A stretch of 64,000 bases of DNA from Pseudomonas sp. UFMG81 (GTDB lineage Bacteria; Pseudomonadota; Gammaproteobacteria; Pseudomonadales; Pseudomonadaceae), in the NCBI RefSeq assembly GCF_015354575.1, contig NZ_JACAFQ010000004.1, positions 35,558 to 99,557 on the forward strand, read 5' to 3'. Positions within the stretch are counted from its first letter, which is position 1. Each line of letters begins with the position of its first letter. A program made the position numbers and the translations under genes. Under the pieces are notes generated by a model. The model saw only the letters and a program-made list of their open reading frames with translations, searched no databases and was not told the origin of the DNA. Shown here piece by piece: positions 1 to 15,108 of this stretch.

Positions 1-16
1 GCCGCTCCTACAGGGG
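1..16. repeat. Partial REP element at the window edge
   Basis: The first 16 bases are the outer end of the P. putida REP word GCCGCTCCTACAG, which recurs in full at several places further on. The rest lies outside the window. Confidence 0.6.
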
Positions 17-19
17 CCG

Positions 20-646
20 TCAATCGGTGGTGCGCATCATCCCGTACAGCTCGTTGAGCAACTTGCGACGGCTGAACACCAGCTGCCAGCGGTGGCCGCC
101 CAGCTGGCGCCACAGGCGCGCGGCGCGGATGCCGGCCAGCAACAAGGCACGGATTTTCGAGGCGTTGTTGGGTTGCTGCAGGAAGCGCATGTCGCCGTGC
201 ACCTGGATGCGCTGGCGCAAGGTGCTCAGGGTGTCCTGATACAAGGCTCCACTGGAAGCGATGACGTTTTCGTGAACCAAACCAAAATGTTCGGCTTGGG
301 ACTGGATCTGTGGCAGGCGGTTGCCGATGGTGTCGAGCAGGTCGCCGCGCTTGCTCAGCTGGCGCTCCAGGCCGAGCATCGACAGCGCATAGCGCAGCGG
401 CTCGCGCTGCAGGCTGCTGGGGTCGCGCTCCAGGGCGCCGACCAGCGCGCGGTAACCGTCGCGCAGGTTGAGGTCATCGCCACCGAACACTTCCAGGGTG
501 TCCTTGGGGTCGATGACCAGTAGGCTGCCGAGCATGCAGCCGATATTGGCTTCGCTGGCCTGGCCGGTGCGGGCGATGCGGTCGACCAGTACCGCGGCCT
601 GGAAGACGCCGCCCAGGGCAATCAACTGCTCCTGCAGGTTGCTCAT
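20..646 (-). CDS. hflD: HflD family high-frequency lysogenization protein
   Basis: A 208-residue protein of the HflD family, a peripheral inner-membrane protein. In E. coli it was found through its effect on phage lambda CII; its cellular role is poorly defined. The start MSNLQEQL was chosen because it overlaps the mnmA stop codon by four bases (ATGA at 643-646), a translationally coupled arrangement usual for mnmA-hflD. A longer open frame runs upstream but lies inside mnmA and has the wrong composition. The protein is mostly helical, with a basic C-terminus and no signal peptide or membrane segment that I can see. Confidence 0.93.
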   Translation of the reverse strand: MSNLQEQLIALGGVFQAAVLVDRIARTGQASEANIGCMLGSLLVIDPKDTLEVFGGDDLNLRDGYRALVGALERDPSSLQREPLRYALSMLGLERQLSKRGDLLDTIGNRLPQIQSQAEHFGLVHENVIASSGALYQDTLSTLRQRIQVHGDMRFLQQPNNASKIRALLLAGIRAARLWRQLGGHRWQLVFSRRKLLNELYGMMRTTD

Positions 647-1767
647 GCGCGCGGGCTCCATGGCTCGGCGATTTCGATCACGCCACCACCCAGGCATACC
701 TCGCCGTCGTAGAACACCACCGACTGGCCCGGGGTAACGGCGCGCTGCGCCTCGTCGAACACGGCGCGGTAGCCGGTGTCGGTCTGCTCGAGGGTGCATT
801 GCTGGTCGCCTTGGCGATAGCGCACCTTGGCGGTGAGGCGGCGCGGGCTGCTCAGGTCGATGGGGTTGACCCAGAAGATCTCCGACGCCAGCAGGGCGCG
901 GGAGAACAGCCACGGGTGCTCGTTGCCCTGGCCGACCACCAGCACATTGCGCTCCAGGTCCTTGTGCAGCACGTACCACGGTTCGTCGCCGGCGTCCTTG
1001 AGACCGCCGATGCCCAGACCCTGGCGCTGGCCGATGGTGTGGTACATCAGGCCGTGGTGGCGGCCGATCACTTCGCCCTCGGTGGTCTGGATTTCACCTG
1101 GCTGGGCCGGCAGGTACTGCTTGAGGAAGTCGCTGAAGCGGCGTTCACCGATGAAGCAGATGCCGGTGGAGTCTTTCTTCTTCGCCGTGGCCAGGCCGTG
1201 CTTTTCGGCGATGGCGCGTACTTTGGGCTTTTCCAGTTCGCCGACCGGGAACAGGGTGCGGGCGATCTCTTTGCCGCCGACGGCGTGCAGGAAGTAGCTC
1301 TGGTCCTTGTTCGGGTCCAGGCCTTTGAGCAGTTCGGTGAGCTCGCCGGTGTCGCGGCGGCGCACGTAGTGACCGGTGGCGATCAGGTCGGCGCCCAGGG
1401 ACAGGGCGTAGTCGAGGAACGCCTTGAACTTGATTTCACGGTTGCAGAGGATGTCCGGGTTGGGGGTGCGGCCGGCCTTGTACTCTTCGAGGAAATGCTC
1501 GAACACATGGTCCCAGTATTCGGCGGCGAAGTTGGCGGTGTGCAGCTTGATACCGATACGGTCGCACACGGCCTGGGCGTCGGCCAGGTCTTCGCGGGCG
1601 GTGCAGTATTCGGTGCCGTCGTCCTCTTCCCAGTTCTTCATGAACAGACCTTCCACCTGGTAGCCCTGCTCGATGAGCAGAAGGGCGGAGACGGAAGAGT
1701 CCACGCCGCCGGACATGCCGACGATGACGCGGGTCTTGGCGGGGTCTTTGAGTGCTGGGCTGGTCAT
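643..1767 (-). CDS. mnmA: tRNA-specific 2-thiouridylase MnmA
   Basis: A 374-residue enzyme that puts sulfur on C2 of the wobble uridine (U34) of tRNA-Lys, -Glu and -Gln, using ATP and a persulfide. The N-terminal PP-loop SGGVDSS is at residues 19-25. The two expected catalytic cysteines are Cys108 in NPDILCNR and Cys204 in STGICFIG. Length is normal for the family. It is first in a two-gene unit with hflD. Its sulfur donor chain, TusBCD-TusE, is encoded 20 kb away in this window. Confidence 0.98.
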   Translation of the reverse strand: MTSPALKDPAKTRVIVGMSGGVDSSVSALLLIEQGYQVEGLFMKNWEEDDGTEYCTAREDLADAQAVCDRIGIKLHTANFAAEYWDHVFEHFLEEYKAGRTPNPDILCNREIKFKAFLDYALSLGADLIATGHYVRRRDTGELTELLKGLDPNKDQSYFLHAVGGKEIARTLFPVGELEKPKVRAIAEKHGLATAKKKDSTGICFIGERRFSDFLKQYLPAQPGEIQTTEGEVIGRHHGLMYHTIGQRQGLGIGGLKDAGDEPWYVLHKDLERNVLVVGQGNEHPWLFSRALLASEIFWVNPIDLSSPRRLTAKVRYRQGDQQCTLEQTDTGYRAVFDEAQRAVTPGQSVVFYDGEVCLGGGVIEIAEPWSPRA

Positions 1768-1825
1768 GGCTACCGGTGTGTATCAGGGGGAAAAGCGCGG
1801 ATTCTATCAAACCCGCGGCGTGGCG

Positions 1826-2266
1826 TCAGTCGCGTAGCAGTGCGAGGCTGTGCAGCGGGCCTGCCAGGTAGTCGTCGAGGCAGCGCGGCACCAGCTCGCT
1901 GCGCCAGCGCGACGGGTCGGCCAGCAGCTCGTCGCGGGTCAGCCACACGGCGCGCACGATGTCGCTGTCCAGCGCCAGGTCGGCGTGGTGGCGCAGGGGC
2001 CGGGCGGCGAAGCAGATGCGCTGGTAAGTGACGCCGTTGCTTGGGGCGGTGTAGAGGTAGATGCCGACCACGCCGGTGAGTTCGACTTCCCAGGCGGTTT
2101 CCTCGAGGGTTTCGCGCAGGGCGGCCTGGGGCAGGGTTTCGTTGGGCTCCAGGTGGCCGGCGGGCTGGTTGAAGACGTGCTGGCCGGCCTTGAACTCTTC
2201 GACGAAGAGGAACTTGCCTTCGTGCTCGACGATGGTGGCGACGGTAATGTGGGGTTGCCAGGTCAT
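1826..2266 (-). CDS. Nudix hydrolase (NudJ-like)
   Basis: A 146-residue Nudix hydrolase. The Nudix box runs from GHLEPNETL through REXXEEXXW at about residues 37-59, with the glutamates REtlEE intact, so it should be an active metal-dependent pyrophosphatase. The start MTWQPHIT is favoured by an AGGACACC-like ribosome site just upstream; longer frames would read into the REP element. Position next to mnmA and similarity suggest the phosphatase NudJ group (thiamine pyrophosphate and nucleotide substrates), but substrate is inference. Confidence 0.9.
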   Translation of the reverse strand: MTWQPHITVATIVEHEGKFLFVEEFKAGQHVFNQPAGHLEPNETLPQAALRETLEETAWEVELTGVVGIYLYTAPSNGVTYQRICFAARPLRHHADLALDSDIVRAVWLTRDELLADPSRWRSELVPRCLDDYLAGPLHSLALLRD

Positions 2267-2287
2267 TTGCGGTGTCCTTTCGATCTT

Positions 2288-2404
2288 GGGACCGCTGTGC
2301 GGTCCATTCGCGACACAAGGCCGCTCCTGCAGGAGGTCGCGATCCCTGTAGGAGCGGCCTCGCCGGGGCGCCGGACCGGTCGCGAAGGGCTGCAAAGCAG
2401 CCCC
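2288..2404. repeat. REP pair
   Basis: Two inverted REP units between the Nudix gene and idh: GGACCGCTGTGCGGTCC, then GGCCGCTCCTGCA and its complement TGTAGGAGCGGCC, ending with GGGCTGCAAAGCAGCCCC. It can fold into a long hairpin. Confidence 0.85.
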
Positions 2405-2427
2405 AGGGCAATGAGGTATTCCAGAAA

Positions 2428-2460
2428 GCACAAACCCCGGTGCGTGGCCGGGGTTTGTGC
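2428..2460 (-). terminator. Hairpin terminator of idh
   Basis: A perfect 13-bp stem (GCACAAACCCCGG with CCGGGGTTTGTGC) and a 7-base loop, 18 bases beyond the idh stop codon. The uridine run on the minus strand is short. Confidence 0.7.
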
Positions 2461-2478
2461 TGTTACGTCAAGCGAACC

Positions 2479-6443
<3,965 letters not shown>

Positions 6444-6450
6444 GCCACAC

Positions 6451-6495
6451 AAAAAAACCGGTCGCCTCTTTCATTAAAGAGGCGACCGGTTTTTT
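6451..6495. terminator. Bidirectional terminator between icd and cspD
   Basis: A 15-bp perfect stem (ACCGGTCGCCTCTTT with its complement) and 4-base loop, flanked by an A-run on the left and a T-run on the right. It serves the converging genes icd (+) and cspD (-). Confidence 0.92.
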
Positions 6496-6520
6496 CGTTT
6501 ACCGGCAGACGAAGCAGGGA

Positions 6521-6775
6521 TCAGGCTTCGACGGTTTCGTCCGGCTGTACGGCGCTGCTCGGTATGGCGACATTGGCACTTCTGATATCGGTCGCATGCA
6601 ACCCCTTGGGCCCCTGGATAATCTCGAAGTGCACGGTTTGCCCGGCCTTGAGCGTCTTGTAACCGTCCATCTGGATCGCCGAGTAATGGGCGAACAGATC
6701 ATCGGTCTTACCGTCCTCGTTGATGAATCCGTAGCCCTTGGCATTGTTGAACCACTTGACTTTACCGCTTGCCAT
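6521..6775 (-). CDS. cspD: Cold-shock domain protein CspD
   Basis: An 84-residue protein with one cold-shock domain. RNP1 (KGYGFI) and RNP2-like (DLFAHYSAI) motifs that bind single-stranded nucleic acid are intact. The extra C-terminal tail of about 15 residues and the position beside clpS-clpA identify it as CspD rather than CspA; in E. coli CspD is a replication inhibitor of stationary phase. The start is MASGKVKWF; upstream in-frame residues are not part of the domain. Confidence 0.95.
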   Translation of the reverse strand: MASGKVKWFNNAKGYGFINEDGKTDDLFAHYSAIQMDGYKTLKAGQTVHFEIIQGPKGLHATDIRSANVAIPSSAVQPDETVEA

Positions 6776-7006
6776 CCCTATGTCCCTCTGCAAAGGACTC
6801 CATCACTGGAGTATCATCCACTTCATCCGCATACGAACCATGCGAGTAAATCTGGTTGACTGCGCGGATCTTTATCGACCACGGTGGGTTCTTATTGGTT
6901 GTAACACCGTTTTGCCGATAGTCAAGGTCACCCGGCGCCCGCGTCGGCAGGGGCCTGCGCGGTCAACCCACAACCTTAACCTGTCGATCATGATGAAATT
7001 CTTTCC

Positions 7007-7381
7007 ATGCATGTACTCAGTGAGATTCGACTAACATTCAATCAGGATCGCCCGCAGTCGCATGAGGACGGGCATGAGGACGACGGCGCCGGCCTTGCGG
7101 TACAAGAGGCCAAGCCGATCCTGCAGGCACCACCGATGTACAAGGTGGTTTTGTTCAACGATGACTACACACCAATGGATTTCGTCGTCGAAGTGCTCGA
7201 GACGTTCTTCAATCTGAACCGCGAGCTGGCGACCAAGATCATGCTGACCGTCCATACCGAAGGGCGGGCAGTGTGCGGATTGTTTACCCGGGACATCGCC
7301 GAAACAAAGGCCATGCAGGTCAACCAATACGCCAGGGAAAGCCAGCATCCGCTACTCTGTGAAATCGAGAAGGACGGTTAA
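7007..7381 (+). CDS. clpS: ATP-dependent Clp protease adaptor ClpS
   Basis: A 124-residue ClpS. It binds proteins with destabilising N-terminal residues and hands them to ClpAP. The conserved core [16 protein letters not shown] and the motif HTEGRAVCG are visible. The N-terminal extension of about 35 residues, which contacts ClpA, is acidic. It sits 30 bases upstream of clpA and is surely cotranscribed. Confidence 0.97.
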   Translation: MHVLSEIRLTFNQDRPQSHEDGHEDDGAGLAVQEAKPILQAPPMYKVVLFNDDYTPMDFVVEVLETFFNLNRELATKIMLTVHTEGRAVCGLFTRDIAETKAMQVNQYARESQHPLLCEIEKDG

Positions 7382-7411
7382 TCGCCGACCACTTGGGTAT
7401 GAGGTGAAGCT

Positions 7412-9682
7412 ATGTTAAACCGCGAGCTCGAAGTCACCCTCAATCTGGCCTTCAAGGAGGCCCGTTCGAAGCGTCATGAGTTCATGACCGTCGAACACCT
7501 GTTGCTGGCACTCCTTGACAATGAAGCCGCCGCGACCGTTCTGCGCGCCTGTGGCGCCAATCTCGACAAGCTCAAGCACGACCTGCAAGAGTTCATCGAC
7601 TCCACCACACCGCTGATCCCCGTGCATGACGAGGACCGCGAAACGCAACCGACGCTGGGCTTCCAGCGGGTGTTGCAGCGCGCCGTATTCCACGTGCAAA
7701 GCTCCGGCAAGCGCGAGGTGACCGGCGCCAATGTGCTGGTGGCGATCTTCAGCGAACAGGAAAGCCAGGCCGTGTTCCTGCTCAAGCAGCAGAGCGTGGC
7801 CCGTATCGATGTGGTCAACTACATCGCCCACGGTATCAGCAAGGTGCCGGGCCATGGCCCGCACACTGACAACGACCAGGATATGCAGGACGAGGAGGGC
7901 GGTGAGTCGTCTTCGTCGAGCAACCCGCTGGACGCCTATGCCAGCAATCTCAACGAACTGGCGCGTGCCGGGCGCATCGACCCGCTGGTCGGTCGCGAGC
8001 AGGAGGTCGAGCGCGTGGCGCAGATTCTCGCTCGCCGGCGCAAGAACAACCCGTTGCTGGTCGGTGAGGCTGGTGTGGGCAAGACCGCCATCGCCGAAGG
8101 CCTGGCCAAGCGCATCGTCGATGGCCAGGTGCCCGACCTGCTGGCGCAGAGCGTGGTCTATTCGCTGGACCTTGGTGCGCTGCTGGCGGGTACCAAGTAC
8201 CGCGGCGACTTCGAAAAGCGCTTCAAGGCGTTGCTCGGCGAGCTGAAGAAGCGCCCACAGGCGATTCTGTTCATCGACGAGATCCACACCATCATCGGTG
8301 CCGGTGCGGCATCCGGTGGTGTGATGGACGCTTCCAACCTGCTCAAGCCGTTGCTGTCGTCGGGCGATATCCGTTGCATCGGTTCGACCACCTTCCAGGA
8401 GTTCCGCGGCATCTTCGAGAAGGACCGCGCCCTGGCGCGGCGCTTCCAGAAGGTCGACGTCACCGAGCCGTCGGTGGAGGATACCGTTGGCATCCTGCGC
8501 GGGCTGAAGGGGCGCTTTGAGAGCCACCACAATATCGAGTACAGCGACGAAGCCCTGCGCGCCGCCGCCGAACTCGCTTCGCGGTACATCAATGACCGGC
8601 ACATGCCGGACAAGGCCATCGATGTGATCGACGAGGCCGGTGCCTACCAGCGCCTGCAACCGGAGGCCAGCCGCGTCAAGCGTATCGACGTGCCGCAGGT
8701 CGAGGATATCGTCGCCAAGATCGCGCGGATCCCGCCGAAGCACGTCACCAGTTCCGACAAGGAGCTGCTGCGCAACCTCGAGCGTGACCTGAAGCTGACC
8801 GTGTTCGGCCAGGATGCAGCGATCGACTCGCTGGCCACCGCGATCAAGCTGTCGCGTGCGGGCTTGAAAGCACCGGACAAGCCAGTCGGCTCGTTCCTGT
8901 TCGCTGGCCCCACTGGTGTGGGCAAGACCGAAGCCGCCCGCCAGCTGGCCAAGGCGCTGGGTGTGGAGCTGGTGCGCTTCGACATGTCCGAGTACATGGA
9001 GCGGCACACCGTGTCGCGCCTGATCGGTGCGCCACCTGGCTATGTGGGGTTCGACCAGGGTGGTCTGTTGACCGAGGCGATCACCAAGCAGCCGCACTGC
9101 GTGCTGTTGCTCGATGAAATCGAAAAGGCCCACCCGGAAGTCTTCAACCTGCTGCTGCAGGTGATGGACCACGGCACCCTGACCGACAACAACGGGCGCA
9201 AGGCGGATTTCCGCAACGTGATCCTGATCATGACCACCAACGCCGGTGCCGAAACCGCCGCGCGGGCCTCGATCGGTTTCACCCACCAGGATCACTCGTC
9301 CGACGCGATGGAGGTCATCCGCAAGAGCTTCACGCCGGAGTTCCGCAACCGCCTGGACACCATCATCCAGTTTGGCCGTCTCTCCCACGAGACGATCAAG
9401 AGCATCGTCGACAAGTTCCTTATCGAACTGCAGGCGCAGCTGGAGGACAAGCGTGTGCTGCTGGAGGTCACCGACGCCGCGCGTGGCTGGCTGGCGGCTT
9501 CGGGCTACGACGTGCAGATGGGTGCGCGGCCGATGGCGCGGCTTATCCAGGACAAGATCAAGCGGCCGTTGGCCGAGGAGATCCTGTTTGGCGAGCTGGC
9601 CGAACATGGCGGCGTGGTGCACATCGACCTGCGCGATGGCGAGCTGGTGTTCGACTACGAGACCACGGCTGAGGTCGCCTAA
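7412..9682 (+). CDS. clpA: ATP-dependent Clp protease ATP-binding subunit ClpA
   Basis: A 756-residue AAA+ unfoldase that feeds substrates to ClpP. It has an N-terminal Clp repeat domain (1-145), a first ATPase with GEAGVGKT and DEIHT, and a second with GPTGVGKT and [10 protein letters not shown]. The acidic, serine-rich linker ([10 protein letters not shown]) separates the N-domain from D1, as expected. A good ribosome site GAGGTGAAG precedes the ATG. Confidence 0.98.
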   Translation: MLNRELEVTLNLAFKEARSKRHEFMTVEHLLLALLDNEAAATVLRACGANLDKLKHDLQEFIDSTTPLIPVHDEDRETQPTLGFQRVLQRAVFHVQSSGKREVTGANVLVAIFSEQESQAVFLLKQQSVARIDVVNYIAHGISKVPGHGPHTDNDQDMQDEEGGESSSSSNPLDAYASNLNELARAGRIDPLVGREQEVERVAQILARRRKNNPLLVGEAGVGKTAIAEGLAKRIVDGQVPDLLAQSVVYSLDLGALLAGTKYRGDFEKRFKALLGELKKRPQAILFIDEIHTIIGAGAASGGVMDASNLLKPLLSSGDIRCIGSTTFQEFRGIFEKDRALARRFQKVDVTEPSVEDTVGILRGLKGRFESHHNIEYSDEALRAAAELASRYINDRHMPDKAIDVIDEAGAYQRLQPEASRVKRIDVPQVEDIVAKIARIPPKHVTSSDKELLRNLERDLKLTVFGQDAAIDSLATAIKLSRAGLKAPDKPVGSFLFAGPTGVGKTEAARQLAKALGVELVRFDMSEYMERHTVSRLIGAPPGYVGFDQGGLLTEAITKQPHCVLLLDEIEKAHPEVFNLLLQVMDHGTLTDNNGRKADFRNVILIMTTNAGAETAARASIGFTHQDHSSDAMEVIRKSFTPEFRNRLDTIIQFGRLSHETIKSIVDKFLIELQAQLEDKRVLLEVTDAARGWLAASGYDVQMGARPMARLIQDKIKRPLAEEILFGELAEHGGVVHIDLRDGELVFDYETTAEVA

Positions 9683-9686
9683 GGCT

Positions 9687-9790
9687 GGGGCCGCTGTGCG
9701 GCCCATTCGCGACACAAGGCCGCTCCTGCAGGGAATCGTATGTATCTGTAGGAGCGGCCTTGTGTCGCGAATGGGCTGCAAAGCAGCCCC
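9687..9790. repeat. REP pair
   Basis: Inverted pair downstream of clpA: GGGGCCGCTGTGCGGCCC..GGCCGCTCCTGCAG, a short spacer, then TGTAGGAGCGGCC..GGGCTGCAAAGCAGCCCC. It is the same family as the pairs at 2288 and 19519. Confidence 0.88.
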
Positions 9791-9807
9791 AATGTTTCAA
9801 GGCCACA

Positions 9808-9836
9808 AAAAAGCCCGGCACATGGCCGGGCTTTTT
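9808..9836. terminator. Bidirectional terminator between clpA and infA
   Basis: AAAAAGCCCGGC and GCCGGGCTTTTT form a stem with A- and T-runs on the two sides; the flanking genes converge on it. Confidence 0.9.
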
Positions 9837-9848
9837 CATGGCTTGAGC

Positions 9849-10067
9849 TTAGCGCGCGCGATAAGTGATGCGGCCCTTGCTCAGGTCGTACGGCGTCAGT
9901 TCGACGCGGACCTTGTCGCCAGTGAGAATACGGATGTAGTTCTTGCGCATCTTGCCGGAGATGTGCGCGGTAACGACGTGCCCGTTTTCCAACTCCACGC
10001 GGAACATGGTGTTGGGCAGGGTGTCGACGACAGTGCCTTCCATTTCGAAGCTGTCTTCTTTCGACAT
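9849..10067 (-). CDS. infA: Translation initiation factor IF-1
   Basis: A 72-residue IF-1, a single S1/OB-fold domain that fills the ribosomal A site during initiation. The family sequence [24 protein letters not shown] is complete and the length exact. Upstream in-frame codons lie outside the family and were discarded. It is monocistronic, as usual beside clpA and aat in proteobacteria. Confidence 0.98.
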
Positions 10068-10171
10068 GCAGTAAAGCCCTCGGTATCCAGTGATGGCCCG
10101 ACGCACAACTGCACCGGGCAAAAAAAGTGGCGTGGATTATGCCCGAAAATTGTGTTTCAAGCCAATGCCTT

Positions 10172-10879
10172 TCAGTTGAGGGTTACCCAGCGCTGGTTGA
10201 TCAGCAGTTCGATGGGGCGGTACTGGGTCTTGTAGTTCATTTTCTTGCAGTTCTTGATCCAGTAGCCGAGGTAAACCGCGTCGAGGTCCTGGCGCAGGGC
10301 TTCGGTGATCTGCCAGAGAATGGCATAGCGGCCCAGGCTGCGGCGCTCTTCATCGGGCTCGTAGAAGGTGTACACCGCGGACAGCCCGTTTGGGAGCAGG
10401 TCGCAGACGGCAACGGCGAGCAAGCGGCCCTCGAGGCGGAACTCGTAGAACCAGCAAAACGGCAAGTCGCGCACCAGGAAGGTGGAAAACTGGTCGCGGC
10501 TGGGCGGGTACATGTCGCCGTCGGCGTGGCGCTGCTCGATGTAGCGCCGGTACAGGTCGAAATACTCCTCCTTGAACGCCGGGCGAGCGGCACTGACCTT
10601 TATATCGGCGTTGCGCTTGAGAATGCGCCGCTGCTGGCGGTTGGGGATGAAGCGCGCCGCTGGGATGCGCGCCGGAACGCAGGCATTGCAATGCTGGCAG
10701 TGCGGGCGATACAGGTGATCGCCGCTGCGGCGAAAGCCCATTTCCGACAGGTCGGCGTACACGTGCACGTCCATCGGCTGGCTCGGGTCGAGAAACAGCG
10801 TGGTGGCCTGCTCGTCCGGCAGGTAGCTGCAGGAGTGGGGTTGAGTGGCATAGAACTTCAACCGCGCCAGCTCTGTCAT
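10172..10879 (-). CDS. bpt: Aspartate/glutamate leucyltransferase (Bpt/Ate family)
   Basis: A 235-residue member of the arginyltransferase-like family. The bacterial form (Bpt) moves leucine from Leu-tRNA to proteins with N-terminal Asp or Glu, marking them for ClpS-ClpAP. The cysteine-rich segment [12 protein letters not shown] and the acyltransferase core [24 protein letters not shown] are present. MTELARLKF is the family start; a TTG codon two residues earlier is possible but unlikely. It lies 57 bases downstream of aat on the same strand. Confidence 0.95.
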   Translation of the reverse strand: MTELARLKFYATQPHSCSYLPDEQATTLFLDPSQPMDVHVYADLSEMGFRRSGDHLYRPHCQHCNACVPARIPAARFIPNRQQRRILKRNADIKVSAARPAFKEEYFDLYRRYIEQRHADGDMYPPSRDQFSTFLVRDLPFCWFYEFRLEGRLLAVAVCDLLPNGLSAVYTFYEPDEERRSLGRYAILWQITEALRQDLDAVYLGYWIKNCKKMNYKTQYRPIELLINQRWVTLN

Positions 10880-10936
10880 GATCAACCCCTTCGGTGAGAC
10901 TTTGTCTCTAAGTGTAAGCCAGCTCGGGGAACTCGC

Positions 10937-11617
10937 CTAGGCGACCCAACTGGCGCCGTTGGGCTGGTCCAGGTGATTTGCCAGGTACTCGCCAAAGCTC
11001 GCCCGGCTGATGGCGCGGGCGCCGAGGCTGTGCAGGTGGTTGGTTGGCATCTGGCAGTCGATCAGCACGAAGCCGGCCTGTTTCAGGTGCTCGACCAGCG
11101 TGACGAAACCCACTTTCGAGGCGTTGTCGGCACGGCTGAACATCGATTCGCCAAAGAACAGCCGGCCCATGGCCAGGCCATACAGGCCGCCGACCAGTTC
11201 GCCATCCTGGCGTACTTCCACCGAGTGGGCGATGCCTCGGCGGTGCAGCTCGCAGTAGGCCGCGCGCATGTTGTCGGTGATCCAGGTGCCGTCGGCGTAG
11301 TCGCGAGGTGCCGCACAGGCGGCGATTACCGACGCGAAGTCACGGTCGAAACTGACTTGGTAGCGGCCCTGGCGGATCAGCTTGGCCAGCGAGCGCGAAA
11401 CATGCAGCTCGTCCGGGAACAGCACGGTGCGCGGGTCGGGTGACCACCAGAGGATCGGCTGGCCATCCTGATACCAGGGGAAGCAGCCATGGCGGTAGGC
11501 TGCCACCAGGCGGTCGGGCGTAAGGTCGCCACCGGCGGCGAGCAGGCCGTTGGGGTCGTGCAGGGCCTTTTCCAAAGGCGGGAAGGTGAGCGAGTCGCGG
11601 GTCAGCCAGGTGAGCAT
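10937..11617 (-). CDS. aat: Leucyl/phenylalanyl-tRNA-protein transferase
   Basis: A 226-residue Aat, which adds Leu or Phe to proteins starting with Lys or Arg, creating N-degrons. The signature GCFPWY, WWSPDPR and the GESMFS segment are intact. The ATG at 11615-11617 gives the family N-terminus [14 protein letters not shown]; longer starts would add unrelated sequence. With bpt, clpS and clpA it completes the N-degron pathway within 5 kb. Confidence 0.96.
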   Translation of the reverse strand: MLTWLTRDSLTFPPLEKALHDPNGLLAAGGDLTPDRLVAAYRHGCFPWYQDGQPILWWSPDPRTVLFPDELHVSRSLAKLIRQGRYQVSFDRDFASVIAACAAPRDYADGTWITDNMRAAYCELHRRGIAHSVEVRQDGELVGGLYGLAMGRLFFGESMFSRADNASKVGFVTLVEHLKQAGFVLIDCQMPTNHLHSLGARAISRASFGEYLANHLDQPNGASWVA

Positions 11618-11692
11618 GGGGTCTTGGGCGGCGGGGGAGGGGAGGGCGACCAGCATGGCGCGGCTAGCCGGTGCGGTCAACGCTGGCCGCCT

Positions 11693-11717
11693 GGGGGGCG
11701 GGCTTGCCCCGCGATTT
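11693..11717. repeat. Single REP-like unit
   Basis: One half-element GGGGGGCGGGCTTGCCCCGCGATTT in the aat-ftsK spacer, related to the inverted pair at 36010. Confidence 0.45.
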
Positions 11718-11962
11718 TCTATCGCACAGGCACCATCTGGCCGATTTGCTGTCACACCTGTGCAAAAACACAGCATAAGCCTTTGTCACAAAAGAAAATG
11801 CATGCTCAAATTGCAACTAAATGAAAATAGCTCGCCGTTCGCGCTCCAGGCAGCGTGCCGCCATGGCGGCTGGCGGGCAGTAATGTTAAAAGTAGCGGTT
11901 AATTGGCCAGTGACCGGCCAATCACTGTTTGGACGCGCAGCACGCGCAGGAATAGACGCGTT

Positions 11963-14413
11963 TTGAAGAAATCCACTGCAACCCCAGCCCCCTTGCCAGT
12001 GCCCCTGTGGCGGCAGCAGCTGCACTACCGCCTGAAGGAAGGTGCGCTGATCGCCGTTGGCGCGCTTTGCCTGTACCTGTGGATGGCACTGGTCACCTAC
12101 GACACCGCCGACCCAGGCTTCAGCCACACCAGCAACGCCGAACAGGTGCAGAACGCCGCCGGCCGCGCGGGGGCCTATTTCGCCGACATCCTGTTCATGG
12201 TGCTTGGCTATTTCGCCTACATCTTCCCGCTGCTGCTGGCCATCAAGACCTGGCAGATCTTCCGCGAGCGTCACCAGCCCTGGCAGTGGAGTGGCTGGCT
12301 GTTTTCCTGGCGGCTGATTGGCCTGGTGTTCCTGGTGCTGTCGGGCGCGGCGCTGGCGCATATCCATTTCCACCCCCCGGCAAGCCTGCCGTTCTCCGCA
12401 GGTGGAGCCTTGGGCGAGAGCCTCGGCGACCTGGCGCGCAACCTGCTCAACGTGCAGGGCAGCACGCTGATGTTCATCGCCTTGTTCCTGTTTGGGCTGA
12501 CGGTGTTCACCGACCTGTCCTGGTTCAAGGTGATGGACCTGACCGGCAAGATCACCCTCGACCTGTTCGAGCTGGTGCAGAATGCCGCCAACCGCTGGTG
12601 GGAAGCGCGCAACGAGCGCAAGCGCCTGGTGGCACAGCTGCGCGAGGTGGACGACCCAGATTTCGACGTGGCACCGGTAGCCGCCGAGAAGCGCGAACCG
12701 GCCAGGCCGCAACCGCAGCCACGCGAGCGTGCGGTCGAGCGCGAAGAGCCGCCAGCCCGGCCAGTGGCACCGCGCGAGCCTGTAGTGCCGCGTGTGCAAC
12801 CTGCTGCCGCAGCCCCGGTGATCATGCCGCCAGCTGCGCCCAGCACCCCGGAGCCGAGCAAACGGGTGATGAAGGAAAAACAGGCGCCGCTGTTCATCGA
12901 CAGCGCCGTGGAAGGCACATTGCCTTCGATTTCCATTCTCGACCCGGCCGAGCAGAAGAAGATCGAGTACTCCCCCGAGTCCCTGGCTGGCGTCGGCCAG
13001 TTGCTGGAAATCAAGCTCAAGGAATTTGGCGTGGAAGTCTCGGTGGACTCCATTCACCCCGGCCCGGTGATCACCCGTTACGAGATCCAGCCCGCTGCGG
13101 GCGTGAAGGTCAGCCGCATCGCCAACCTGGCCAAGGACCTGGCGCGTTCGCTGGCGGTGACCAGCGTGCGGGTGGTCGAGGTCATCCCTGGCAAGACCAC
13201 CGTGGGTATCGAGATCCCCAACGAAAACCGTCAGATGGTGCGGTTCTCCGAGGTGCTGTCGTCGACCCAGTTCGATGAGAACAAGTCGCCGGTCACCCTG
13301 GCGCTGGGCCACGACATCGGCGGCAAGCCGGTGATCACCGACCTGGCCAAGATGCCGCACCTGCTGGTGGCCGGTACCACCGGCTCCGGTAAGTCGGTGG
13401 GCGTGAACGCCATGATCCTGTCGATCCTGTTCAAGTCGGGCCCGGAAGACGCGCGACTGATCATGATCGACCCAAAAATGCTCGAACTGTCGATCTACGA
13501 AGGCATCCCGCACCTGCTGTGCCCGGTGGTCACCGACATGAAGGACGCCGCCAACGCCCTGCGCTGGAGCGTTGCCGAGATGGAACGGCGCTACAAGTTG
13601 ATGGCGGCCATGGGCGTGCGCAATCTGGCGGGCTTCAACCGCAAGATCAAGGATGCCCAGGAAGCCGGCGAGGTCATCCACGACCCGCTGTACCGTCGCG
13701 AAAGCATGGACGACGAGCCGCCGACGCTTAAGACCCTGCCGACCATCGTGGTGGTGGTCGACGAATTCGCCGACATGATGATGATCGTCGGCAAGAAGGT
13801 CGAGGAGCTGATCGCCCGTATCGCCCAGAAGGCCCGTGCCGCCGGTATCCACCTGATCCTGGCCACCCAGCGCCCATCGGTCGATGTGATCACCGGTTTG
13901 ATCAAGGCCAACATCCCGACCCGCATGGCGTTCCAGGTGTCGAGCAAGATCGACTCGCGGACCATCATCGATCAGGGTGGCGCCGAACAGCTGCTGGGTC
14001 ACGGTGACATGCTCTACATGCCCCCGGGCACCAGCCTGCCGATCCGTGTACACGGCGCGTTCGTCTCGGACGACGAGGTGCATCGCACGGTCGAGGCGTG
14101 GAAGCTGCGTGGCGCACCGGACTACAACGACGACATCCTCAATGGCGTCGAGGAGGCCGGCAGCGGCTTCGACGGCGGTGGCAGTGGTGGCGGCGACGGT
14201 GATGATCCGGAAGCCGACGCCCTCTACGACGAGGCCGTGCAGTTTGTTCTCGAAAGCCGCCGTGCATCGATTTCCGCGGTACAGCGCAAGCTGAAGATCG
14301 GTTACAACCGCGCCGCGCGGATGATCGAGTCGATGGAGATGGCCGGCGTGGTCACCCCCATGAACAGCAACGGCTCGCGGGAAGTGATTGCCCCGGGCGG
14401 CCCGCGCGATTGA
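11963..14413 (+). CDS. ftsK: DNA translocase FtsK
   Basis: An 816-residue septal DNA pump that drives the chromosome terminus apart and activates XerCD at dif. It has N-terminal membrane segments (about residues 25-185), a Pro/Arg/Glu-rich linker (230-300), a RecA-type motor with Walker A GTTGSGKS, and a C-terminal winged-helix gamma domain that reads KOPS sites. The start is a TTG ([10 protein letters not shown]) with AGGA 11 bases upstream; this matches the family N-terminus, while an in-frame TTG at 11903 would add 20 unrelated residues. Confidence 0.95.
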   Translation: MKKSTATPAPLPVPLWRQQLHYRLKEGALIAVGALCLYLWMALVTYDTADPGFSHTSNAEQVQNAAGRAGAYFADILFMVLGYFAYIFPLLLAIKTWQIFRERHQPWQWSGWLFSWRLIGLVFLVLSGAALAHIHFHPPASLPFSAGGALGESLGDLARNLLNVQGSTLMFIALFLFGLTVFTDLSWFKVMDLTGKITLDLFELVQNAANRWWEARNERKRLVAQLREVDDPDFDVAPVAAEKREPARPQPQPRERAVEREEPPARPVAPREPVVPRVQPAAAAPVIMPPAAPSTPEPSKRVMKEKQAPLFIDSAVEGTLPSISILDPAEQKKIEYSPESLAGVGQLLEIKLKEFGVEVSVDSIHPGPVITRYEIQPAAGVKVSRIANLAKDLARSLAVTSVRVVEVIPGKTTVGIEIPNENRQMVRFSEVLSSTQFDENKSPVTLALGHDIGGKPVITDLAKMPHLLVAGTTGSGKSVGVNAMILSILFKSGPEDARLIMIDPKMLELSIYEGIPHLLCPVVTDMKDAANALRWSVAEMERRYKLMAAMGVRNLAGFNRKIKDAQEAGEVIHDPLYRRESMDDEPPTLKTLPTIVVVVDEFADMMMIVGKKVEELIARIAQKARAAGIHLILATQRPSVDVITGLIKANIPTRMAFQVSSKIDSRTIIDQGGAEQLLGHGDMLYMPPGTSLPIRVHGAFVSDDEVHRTVEAWKLRGAPDYNDDILNGVEEAGSGFDGGGSGGGDGDDPEADALYDEAVQFVLESRRASISAVQRKLKIGYNRAARMIESMEMAGVVTPMNSNGSREVIAPGGPRD

Positions 14414-14472
14414 TGATCACCTTGCCGGGCACACGAGGTGCCCGGCCCCTTAACCGTTCTACGAGGATTTCC

Positions 14473-15096
14473 ATGCGCGCGATTCGCATGCTGTTGGTTT
14501 CTGCCCTGGCTGCGGGCACTCTGTCGGCCCACGCCGGCGAGCAGGATGTGCAGCGCTTGACCCAGTTGCTGGAGAAGTCGCAGACCATTGAAGCCAACTT
14601 TTCCCAGCTGACCCTTGGTGCCGATGGTGTCAACCTGCAGGAAACCTCCGGCAAGATGACCGTCAAACGCCCGGGCCTGTTCTACTGGCACACCAATGCA
14701 CCGCAGGAGCAGGTGGTAGTGTCCGACGGCAAGAACGTCACCCTGTGGGACCCGGACCTGGAACAGGCCACCATCAAGAAGCTCGACGTGCGTCTGAACC
14801 AGACCCCGGCGTTGCTGCTGTCCGGTGACGTGTCGAAGATCAGCCAGAGCTTCGACATCACCTCCAAGGAGCAGGGCGAAGTCATGGACTTCACCCTCAA
14901 GCCGAAGACCAAGGACACGTTGTTCGACTCGCTGCGCGTGTCGTTCCGCAAGGGCCTGATCAACGACATGCAACTGATCGACAGTGTCGGCCAGCGCACC
15001 AATATCCTGTTCAATGGCGTCAAGGCCAACCAGGCGGTGCCGGACAGCACCTTCAAGTTCGACATCCCCAAAGGCGCTGACGTCATCAAGGAGTAA
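14473..15096 (+). CDS. lolA: Outer-membrane lipoprotein carrier protein LolA
   Basis: A 207-residue periplasmic chaperone that ferries lipoproteins from LolCDE to LolB. Residues 1-21 form a signal peptide ending in AHA. The mature part has the LolA sequence [21 protein letters not shown]. It lies 59 bases after ftsK with an ACGAGGATTTCC ribosome site, and 12 bases before rarA, which suggests one transcript. Confidence 0.97.
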   Translation: MRAIRMLLVSALAAGTLSAHAGEQDVQRLTQLLEKSQTIEANFSQLTLGADGVNLQETSGKMTVKRPGLFYWHTNAPQEQVVVSDGKNVTLWDPDLEQATIKKLDVRLNQTPALLLSGDVSKISQSFDITSKEQGEVMDFTLKPKTKDTLFDSLRVSFRKGLINDMQLIDSVGQRTNILFNGVKANQAVPDSTFKFDIPKGADVIKE

Positions 15097-15108
15097 GCGG
15101 AGCCCGTG

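Noticed and set aside
7415..9781. Long open frame antisense to clpA (788 codons)
   Set aside because: Shadow of the high-GC clpA codon pattern; composition rich in His, Gln, Val, no ribosome site and no family.
11786..14083. Long open frame antisense to ftsK
   Set aside because: Shadow frame; ftsK shows full domain structure on the other strand.
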